From Betaproteobacteria bacterium RIFCSPLOWO2_02_FULL_68_150 (lineage in GTDB: Bacteria; Pseudomonadota; Gammaproteobacteria; Burkholderiales; SG8-39): a stretch of 19,640 bases of DNA. Positions 13,324 through 19,640 of this stretch are shown here, piece by piece. A program made the position numbers and the translations under genes. The notes below the pieces were generated by a model, which was not told the origin of the DNA, searched no databases, and worked only from the letters and a program-made list of their open reading frames with translations. The first letter of the stretch is position 1; each line of letters starts with the position of its first letter. The stretch is taken from positions 1 through 19,640 of the forward strand of contig MERE01000137.1 in assembly GCA_001771975.1 (NCBI GenBank). The letters run 5' to 3'.

Positions 13324-13929
13324 ATGCCGACCGGACTGATTGCGATCGCGGCCTACCTGCTCGGGTCGGTTTCCTTTGCGATCGTGGTGAGCCGGCTGAT
13401 GCGGCTGCCGGATCCTCGTGGCTACGGCTCCGGCAACCCGGGGGCGACCAACGTGCTGCGCTCCGGCAGCAAGGCCGCCGCCGTCGCGACGCTCGCGGGC
13501 GATGCGGCCAAGGGGTGGCTCGCAGTATGGCTCGCTATGCTCTACACGGGAGAGGCACCCGCTGCCGGGCTCGAGGCGCCGCTCGCGGGCCTGTGCGCGT
13601 TTCTCGGCCACCTGTTTCCGGTCTTTCATCGTTTCCGGGGGGGAAAGGGCGTGGCTACGGCGGCCGGCGTCCTGATCGGCATCGACCCCTGGCTCGGCCT
13701 GGCGACGTTCGCCAGCTTTGGCGCTGTGGTGGCGTTCTTCCGCATGGCCTCGCTGGGTTCGATCGTCGCTGCGCCGTTTGCCGCCTTTTTTACCTTCTGG
13801 CTTTTCGGCCTGCGACCCGTCACGGCGACGGTAGCGATCATGGCGGCGCTGCTCGTGGCGAGGCACCATGAAAACATCGGACGCATCCTGCGCGGCGAGG
13901 AGCGCCGCATTGGAGCGAACAGGCGATGA
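13324..13929 (+). CDS. plsY: Glycerol-3-phosphate acyltransferase (acyl-phosphate dependent)
   Basis: A 201-residue inner-membrane enzyme that transfers an acyl chain from acyl-phosphate to glycerol-3-phosphate, the first step of phospholipid synthesis in the PlsX/PlsY route. Both cytoplasmic signature loops are present: GYGSGNPGATNVLR near residue 40 and GHLFPVFHRFRGGKGVATAAG near residue 100, which hold the acyl-phosphate and glycerol-phosphate sites. The third family motif area is represented by ARHHENIGRILRGEE at the C-terminus. About five to six hydrophobic helices fit the family, as does the length. ATG 13324 lies 9 nt after a TAGAAT and has no ribosome-binding site. The gene diverges from folB across 29 bp and converges on tsaD with a 74-nt gap in which I saw no clear terminator. 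Confidence 0.95.
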   Translation: MPTGLIAIAAYLLGSVSFAIVVSRLMRLPDPRGYGSGNPGATNVLRSGSKAAAVATLAGDAAKGWLAVWLAMLYTGEAPAAGLEAPLAGLCAFLGHLFPVFHRFRGGKGVATAAGVLIGIDPWLGLATFASFGAVVAFFRMASLGSIVAAPFAAFFTFWLFGLRPVTATVAIMAALLVARHHENIGRILRGEERRIGANRR

Positions 13930-14003
13930 AAATCCTGATGCTGGGTCGCTCGCGGCCACCCATCTGGAAGCCTACGCTGCGAGAAAACTCCGTGAGGCGG
14001 CTG

Positions 14004-15035
14004 CTAAGCAGCGCCGGGCGGCGCGAGCGCCCAGCGTGGGCGCACGCTGAAGCCATGCGCCTCGCGCGCCGCCGTGGGCGTCCCTGCCGCGCGCAGTCGT
14101 AGCGCTGCGGCGAACGCGATCATGGCGCCGTTGTCGGTGCACAGTTCCGGCTCCGGGTAGAACACGTCGAATCCGTGTCCCGACGCCGTGGCATCGAGCG
14201 CCGCGCGCAGTTGGCGGTTGGCGCCGACGCCGCCGGCCACGACCAGTTGGGTCAGCCCGGTCATGGTCATCGCCAGCACGCACTTGGCGACGAGGACTTC
14301 CACGATCGCGTCCTGGAAGGCGCGCGCGACGTCGGCATGGAACTGTGCGTACGGCTCCGCGCCCCGCACCAGATGGAGCACCGCGGTCTTCAGCCCGGAG
14401 AAACTGAACTCGAGATCGCCGCTCGAAATCATCGGCCGGGGCAGGCGATAACGCCCCGCCGTCCCCGACTCGGCGAGCCGCGACAGCGCCGGCCCGCCGG
14501 GGTAATCCAGGCCCAGCAGCTTGGCGGTCTTGTCGAACGCCTCGCCGGCCGCATCGTCCTGAGTCTCTCCGAGCAGGCGGTAACGTCCGACTTCGTCCAC
14601 TTGCATGAGTTGCGTATGCCCGCCCGAAACCAGCAGCGCGACGAACGGAAACCGCGGCGCGCGTCGCGCGAGCAGCGGCGACAGCAAGTGACCTTCGAGG
14701 TGATGGATGCCGAGCGCACGCACCCCGAGCGCGAATGCGATCCCCCGCGCGAACGAAGCGCCTACGAGCAGTGCGCCGACCAGGCCGGGTCCCTCGGTGT
14801 AGGCGACGGCCGCGAGCTCGCCGACCGAGCGTCCCGCCTGCCGGAAAAGGCCGCGGCTGAGCGGAATCAGGCGGCGGACATGGTCGCGCGAAGCGAGCTC
14901 CGGCACCACGCCGCCGTACGCCGCATGCATCGCCACCTGCGAGTGCACGGCATGCGCGAGCAGCCGGTCGGCGGCGAGGTCGTAAAGCGCGACGCCGGTT
15001 TCGTCGCACGAGGTTTCAACGCCGAGGATCAGCAT
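14004..15035 (-). CDS. tsaD: tRNA N6-adenosine threonylcarbamoyltransferase
   Basis: A 343-residue enzyme (formerly Gcp/YgjD) that transfers the threonylcarbamoyl group to A37 of tRNAs reading ANN codons, working with TsaB and TsaE. The start MLILGVETSCDETGVALYD is the family signature. It also has YGGVVPELASRDHVR, TEGPGLVGALLVG, the metal-binding HHLEGH (about 110-115), FVALLVSGGHTQL, GEAFDKTAKLLGLDYPGG and VVAGGVGANRQLR. A late metal-site region reads CTDNGAMIA, all as in active homologues. ATG 15035 was chosen because it begins the conserved core directly; upstream in-frame codons are not conserved. The minus-strand -10 TAGAAT (15049-15044) ends 8 nt before it, with no Shine-Dalgarno. The gene is divergent from rpsU, an arrangement found widely in proteobacteria. 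Confidence 0.96.
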   Translation of the reverse strand: MLILGVETSCDETGVALYDLAADRLLAHAVHSQVAMHAAYGGVVPELASRDHVRRLIPLSRGLFRQAGRSVGELAAVAYTEGPGLVGALLVGASFARGIAFALGVRALGIHHLEGHLLSPLLARRAPRFPFVALLVSGGHTQLMQVDEVGRYRLLGETQDDAAGEAFDKTAKLLGLDYPGGPALSRLAESGTAGRYRLPRPMISSGDLEFSFSGLKTAVLHLVRGAEPYAQFHADVARAFQDAIVEVLVAKCVLAMTMTGLTQLVVAGGVGANRQLRAALDATASGHGFDVFYPEPELCTDNGAMIAFAAALRLRAAGTPTAAREAHGFSVRPRWALAPPGAA

Positions 15036-15043
15036 GCGGGCCG

Positions 15044-15049
15044 ATTCTA
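15044..15049 (-). promoter_or_regulatory. Candidate -10 box for tsaD
   Basis: On the minus strand TAGAAT ends 8 nt before the tsaD ATG and no ribosome-binding site follows, so the message would be leaderless or carry a leader of one or two bases. It lies back to back with the rpsU promoter in the 83-bp divergent gap. Confidence 0.4.
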
Positions 15050-15081
15050 ATCGGGGCTGGCGCGAGGGCGCGAATTCCGGA

Positions 15082-15087
15082 TACAAT
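15082..15087 (+). promoter_or_regulatory. Candidate -10 box for the rpsU-yqeY-dnaG-rpoD operon
   Basis: TACAAT (5 of 6 against TATAAT) lies 31 nt before the rpsU ATG. A transcript from it would have a leader of about 25 nt containing the ribosome site AGGGAAG (15110-15116). The -35 is not clear. The position fits the main promoter of the macromolecular synthesis operon. Confidence 0.5.
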
Positions 15088-15118
15088 TCAAGACTTTTCG
15101 AGGCGACCGAGGGAAGTA

Positions 15119-15331
15119 ATGCCGACTGTACGAGTCAAGGAAAACGAGCCCTTCGAAGTGGCGATGCGCCGCTTCAAGCGCACAGTGGAAAAAACCGGGC
15201 TGCTGACCGAATTGCGTGCCCGCGAGTACTATGAAAAGCCGACCTCGGAGCGCAAGCGCAAGCTTGCCGCTGCGGTGAAGCGCCACCACAAGCGCCTGCG
15301 CAGCCAGATGCTGCCGAAGAAGATGTACTGA
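15119..15331 (+). CDS. rpsU: 30S ribosomal protein bS21
   Basis: A 70-residue very basic protein of the 30S subunit, located near the 3' end of 16S rRNA and needed for initiation on natural mRNAs. The sequence MPTVRVKENEPFEVAMRRFK continues to EKTGLLTELRAREYYEKPT and ends AVKRHHKRLRSQMLPKKMY, the full proteobacterial form including the basic C-terminal tail. ATG 15119 has AGGGAAG a few bases upstream. It heads the macromolecular synthesis operon, where protein, DNA and RNA synthesis initiators (rpsU, dnaG, rpoD) are joined. A strong hairpin 30 nt after the stop probably ends most transcripts here, so bS21 is made in excess over primase. Confidence 0.98.
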   Translation: MPTVRVKENEPFEVAMRRFKRTVEKTGLLTELRAREYYEKPTSERKRKLAAAVKRHHKRLRSQMLPKKMY

Positions 15332-15361
15332 GGATCAGCTCCAGCGACACGCATCGATGGG

Positions 15362-15395
15362 CGCCCCGGCGATGCAGCCGGGGCGTTCGTGTTTC
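15362..15395 (+). terminator. Intrinsic terminator/attenuator after rpsU
   Basis: A 9-bp GC-rich perfect stem, CGCCCCGGC (15362-15370) with GCCGGGGCG (15377-15385), closes a six-base loop (GATGCA) and is followed by the moderately T-rich TTCGTGTTTC. It is between rpsU and yqeY, the position where the E. coli operon also has a partial terminator. Readthrough must occur for dnaG and rpoD unless they have their own promoters. Confidence 0.75.
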
Positions 15396-15439
15396 TGGGT
15401 TGGCCGCATTCCCATTCGCCGCAACCGGAACCGAAACCG

Positions 15440-15886
15440 ATGACCCTCAGAGAACGCGTTCAGGAAGACATGAAGGCGGCCATGCGCGCACGCGACAGCG
15501 TGCGGCTGTCCGCCATCCGCCTGCTGCTCGCCGGGATAAAGCAGAAGGAGGTCGACGAGCGGGTGGTGCTCGACGACGCGGCGGTGCTCGGCGTCATCGA
15601 ACGCATGATCAAGCAGCGCCGCGAATCGATCGCGCAGTACGAAAAAGCGGACCGGAACGACCTGGCGGATGTCGAGAAATTCGAGATCGGCGTGCTGGCT
15701 GCGTATCTGCCGCAGCAGTTGGGCACGGCAGAGATCGAGCAGTCCGTGGTGGCGGCGGTAGCCGAGTCGGGCGCCGCGGGCGTGAAGGACATGGGCAAGG
15801 TGATGGCGCTGCTGAAGACCCGGCTCGCGGGGCGTGCCGACATGGGCAAGGTGTCGGCGCTGGTCAAGGCGCGGCTCGGCGGCTGA
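15440..15886 (+). CDS. yqeY: GatB/YqeY domain-containing protein
   Basis: A 148-residue cytoplasmic helical protein of the GatB/YqeY family, whose domain resembles the tRNA-binding tail of the GatB subunit of amidotransferases. Stand-alone members are widespread, but their role is not settled. Recognisable stretches are LRERVQEDMKAAMRARDSVR followed by LSAIRLLLAGIKQKEVDER, then IKQRRESIAQYEKADRNDL and FEIGVLAAYLPQQL. The repeat-like DMGKVMALLKTRLAGRADMG with KVSALVKARLGG is at the end. ATG 15440 has only a weak GGAA-type site, but the family start fits; 17 upstream in-frame codons lie partly in the terminator region and are not conserved. It sits between rpsU and dnaG, as in many betaproteobacteria. 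A hairpin overlaps its stop. Confidence 0.93.
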   Translation: MTLRERVQEDMKAAMRARDSVRLSAIRLLLAGIKQKEVDERVVLDDAAVLGVIERMIKQRRESIAQYEKADRNDLADVEKFEIGVLAAYLPQQLGTAEIEQSVVAAVAESGAAGVKDMGKVMALLKTRLAGRADMGKVSALVKARLGG

Positions 15887-15901
15887 AAAACCGCAGCCGC
15901 C
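15878..15901 (+). other. Intercistronic hairpin at the yqeY stop
   Basis: GGCGGCTG (15878-15885) pairs perfectly with CAGCCGCC (15894-15901) across the loop AAAAACCG; the yqeY TGA lies at the loop edge. No T-run follows, so it is not a normal terminator. It could be an RNA-processing or stability signal that separates dnaG expression from the upstream genes, or chance in GC-rich DNA. Confidence 0.4.
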
Positions 15902-15920
15902 CGCCGCGCGACGGTGGACA

Positions 15921-17732
15921 ATGCCGCCTGAGCCCGGTATCCGGGTGCGTGTTCCGGTGATTCCCGAATCGTTCAAGCAGGACCTGCTCAACCGCGTCGA
16001 TATCGTCGAGGTGGTGTCGCGCTACGTCCAGCTCCGCAAGGCCGGCGCGAACCATGCCGGACTCTGTCCGTTCCACAACGAGAAATCCCCTTCGTTCACC
16101 GTAAGCCCGACCAAGCAGTTCTATCACTGCTTCGGCTGCGGCGCGCATGGCAACGCAATCGGTTTCCTGATGACCTACTCCGGCTTGGGCTATGTGGAAG
16201 CGGTCAAGGAACTGGCGGCTTCGGTGGGCCTGCAGATGCCGGAGTGGCAGCCGCAAACGCCCGCAGCAGCCAAGCGCAGGGAACGCGAAACCGATCTGTA
16301 TGCGGTGATGGAGCAGGCGATGGAGTTCTATCGCGCGGAGCTCAAGAAATCGCCGCGCGCCGTTGATTACTTGAAGCGCCGCGGGCTGACCGGGGAAATC
16401 GCGGCGCGCTTTCGCATCGGCTACGCGCCCCCCGATTGGCAGGGCCTGCGCGCTGCGTTCCCGGACTATGACGACAAGGCGCTGGTCGAGTGCGGCCTGG
16501 TGGTCGAAAACGAGGGCAAGCGCTACGACCGTTTTCGCGACCGCATCACGTTTCCGATTTTCAGCGCGCGGGGCGCCGTGATTGGTTTCGGCGGGCGCGT
16601 GCTCGACGGCGACCCGATGGCCGAGTCCGCCGAGCGCGGCTCGCCGAAGTACCTCAACTCGCCGGAAACGCCGCTCTTCGAGAAGGGGCAGGAAGTCTAT
16701 GGCCTGATCCAGGCGCGCGATGCGATTCGTGCTGCCAACCGGATCTTGGTGGTCGAAGGCTATCTGGACGTCGTGGCGTTGGCCCAGTTCGGGGTCGGCT
16801 ACGCGGTCGCGACGCTTGGCACGGCGACCACTCCGGTGCATGTCTCCAAGCTGCTGCGCCTGGCCGACGAACTGGTGTTCTGCTTCGATGGCGACGACGC
16901 CGGCCGCAAGGCCGCCTGGCGAGCGCTCGAGACCAGCCTGCCTCTCGCCAGCGACACGAAACCGATCCGATTCCTGTTTTTGCCGCAAGGCGACGACCCG
17001 GACAGCTTCGTGCGCCGGCTCGGTCGAGAGGCCTTCGAGGAACGCATTGCCCAGTCGCAGATGCTGTCCGACTATCTGCTCGGCGAATGGCGCGCCGAGG
17101 CGGATTTCGCCACGGCCGAGGGGCGCTCGCGATTTCTCGCCAGAGCCAAGCCCGCGCTGCACAAGATCGGCGCGCCGATGTTGAAGCTGCAGCTGGTGAA
17201 GTCGGTGGCGGAGCTTGCGCGCGTCTCGCAGCAGGAGGCGGAGCGGCTGCTCGAACTCGGCCGCGGGTTCACGCGGCCGGCGCCGCCGCGCGTCGAGCGC
17301 AATGCGGTCAGTCTCGAATGGCGATTGCTGGCGCGCGCGTTTGCCAGGCTTTCGCTCGCTGCCGAGATCGATCCCGGCCTGCTGGCGCATGACGACGAGG
17401 AATCACGGGCGCTCATCGAGCTGATCGGCATGGTGCGCGCGAACGAGAACCCCGATCGGCTCGACGACCGGATGGTGGCGGATCTGATCCGCGGCGCGCG
17501 GCACGCCGACACGCTGGCGCGGGCGCAGGCCCACCTGCGCATGGAACTGAAGCTCGAAGCCGAAGCTGCGGAGGCCGAATTCCGCGAATTTCTCGAGGCG
17601 TTGCGCCGACGCGAGTCCGAGGATGACCGGCGCCTGAGGGAAAAGGTGCTCAAGGGGGTTGCTTCGCCGGACGAGCGTTCGCGGTTTCTCGAGCGAAGCG
17701 GTCTCGCCGCACGCGAATCACCACTGAAGTAG
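15921..17732 (+). CDS. dnaG: DNA primase
   Basis: A 603-residue primase that lays RNA primers for chromosomal replication together with the DnaB helicase. Domains in order: a CHC2 zinc finger with Cys49, His52, Cys70 and Cys73 (CPFHNEKSPSF ... YHCFGCGAHGN). Next is the RNA-polymerase core with RFRIGYAP and FPIFSARGAVIGFGGRVL, and a Toprim centre with Glu279 in VVEGYLDV and Asp323/Asp325 in CFDGDDAG. A C-terminal helical domain follows, which is the expected DnaB-binding part. The start is uncertain: ATG 15921 (GGTGG upstream) adds about ten residues before the conserved PESFKQDLLNRVDIVEVV; GTG 15945 is an alternative closer to the E. coli length. It is 34 nt after yqeY and 50 nt before rpoD, in the macromolecular synthesis operon. 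Confidence 0.96.
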   Translation: MPPEPGIRVRVPVIPESFKQDLLNRVDIVEVVSRYVQLRKAGANHAGLCPFHNEKSPSFTVSPTKQFYHCFGCGAHGNAIGFLMTYSGLGYVEAVKELAASVGLQMPEWQPQTPAAAKRRERETDLYAVMEQAMEFYRAELKKSPRAVDYLKRRGLTGEIAARFRIGYAPPDWQGLRAAFPDYDDKALVECGLVVENEGKRYDRFRDRITFPIFSARGAVIGFGGRVLDGDPMAESAERGSPKYLNSPETPLFEKGQEVYGLIQARDAIRAANRILVVEGYLDVVALAQFGVGYAVATLGTATTPVHVSKLLRLADELVFCFDGDDAGRKAAWRALETSLPLASDTKPIRFLFLPQGDDPDSFVRRLGREAFEERIAQSQMLSDYLLGEWRAEADFATAEGRSRFLARAKPALHKIGAPMLKLQLVKSVAELARVSQQEAERLLELGRGFTRPAPPRVERNAVSLEWRLLARAFARLSLAAEIDPGLLAHDDEESRALIELIGMVRANENPDRLDDRMVADLIRGARHADTLARAQAHLRMELKLEAEAAEAEFREFLEALRRRESEDDRRLREKVLKGVASPDERSRFLERSGLAARESPLK

Positions 17733-17742
17733 CCAACTTTGA

Positions 17743-17748
17743 TAAACT
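17743..17748 (+). promoter_or_regulatory. Weak candidate -10 for a separate rpoD promoter
   Basis: In the 50-nt gap between dnaG and rpoD the only AT-rich patch is CTTTGATAAACTC; TAAACT at 17743-17748 lies 35 nt before the rpoD ATG. The match to TATAAT is modest and no -35 is seen. Separate rpoD promoters are known in related operons, which is the main reason to list it. Confidence 0.2.
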
Positions 17749-17782
17749 CACCGGTTTTTCCGACGTTTCCTTCGCCGAGGCG

Positions 17783-19640
<1,858 letters not shown>

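Noticed and set aside
13990..14020. Small palindrome GCTGC-TAA-GCAGC at the end of tsaD as a terminator
   Set aside because: Five base pairs only, no T-run on either strand, and inside coding sequence; likely chance.
13926..14102. A 58-codon frame starting MKILMLGRS that overlaps the plsY stop (ATGA) and runs antisense into tsaD
   Set aside because: Most of it lies on the complementary strand of conserved tsaD codons, the sequence is arginine-rich as expected of GC-rich shadow frames, and I recognise no family.

Overview
This is a high-GC, densely packed stretch of bacterial chromosome with almost no intergenic space. It most resembles a betaproteobacterium of the Burkholderiales type. The reasons are two Bug (TctC-like) periplasmic binding proteins, a TAXI-type TRAP transporter, a CaiB/Bug/dienelactone hydrolase operon, and the order xerD, ybaK (broken), folB, plsY, tsaD, rpsU, yqeY, dnaG, rpoD. 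A lysine/alanine-rich RpoD N-terminus also fits. I saw no tRNA, rRNA, CRISPR array, insertion sequence or prophage gene. No gap between genes exceeds about 110 bases.

Left part (1-8484, all + strand): an organic-acid uptake and conversion cluster. It starts with the end of one complex II-type membrane anchor and a complete second anchor. These are followed by a Bug binding protein, the alpha subunit of a class I fumarase/tartrate dehydratase-type lyase, a secreted chalcone-isomerase-fold protein and the diverged beta subunit. A second transcription unit (promoter near 3571) carries a TAXI binding protein, a hairpin, a fused TRAP permease and a fumarate reductase/SdhA-like flavoprotein. A short piece resembling the C-terminus of a quinone oxidoreductase is stuck to its end. 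The likely logic is capture and import of a C4-dicarboxylate-like acid, hydration/dehydration by the lyase, and redox by the flavoprotein. The substrate is not readable from sequence.

Middle part (8471-11391, - strand): a three-gene operon of dienelactone hydrolase-type hydrolase, family III CoA-transferase and Bug binding protein, probably another acid-catabolism unit.

Right part (11434-19640): conserved housekeeping genes. These are ogt-xerD-(ybaK remnant), folB and plsY diverging from a 29-bp gap, tsaD, and the macromolecular synthesis operon rpsU-yqeY-dnaG-rpoD.

Three things stand out. First, the housekeeping sigma factor gene rpoD lacks about 100 nt of its most conserved region (2.1-2.2), which shifts the frame. 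Either the assembly is wrong here or something very odd happened. Second, ybaK is cleanly cut to its first 44 codons, and a quinone oxidoreductase-like tail is all that remains of another gene. Third, ogt, folB, plsY and tsaD each have a -10-like hexamer only 6-10 nt before the ATG and no Shine-Dalgarno, which suggests leaderless or nearly leaderless transcripts; folB and plsY appear to share overlapping -10 boxes on opposite strands.
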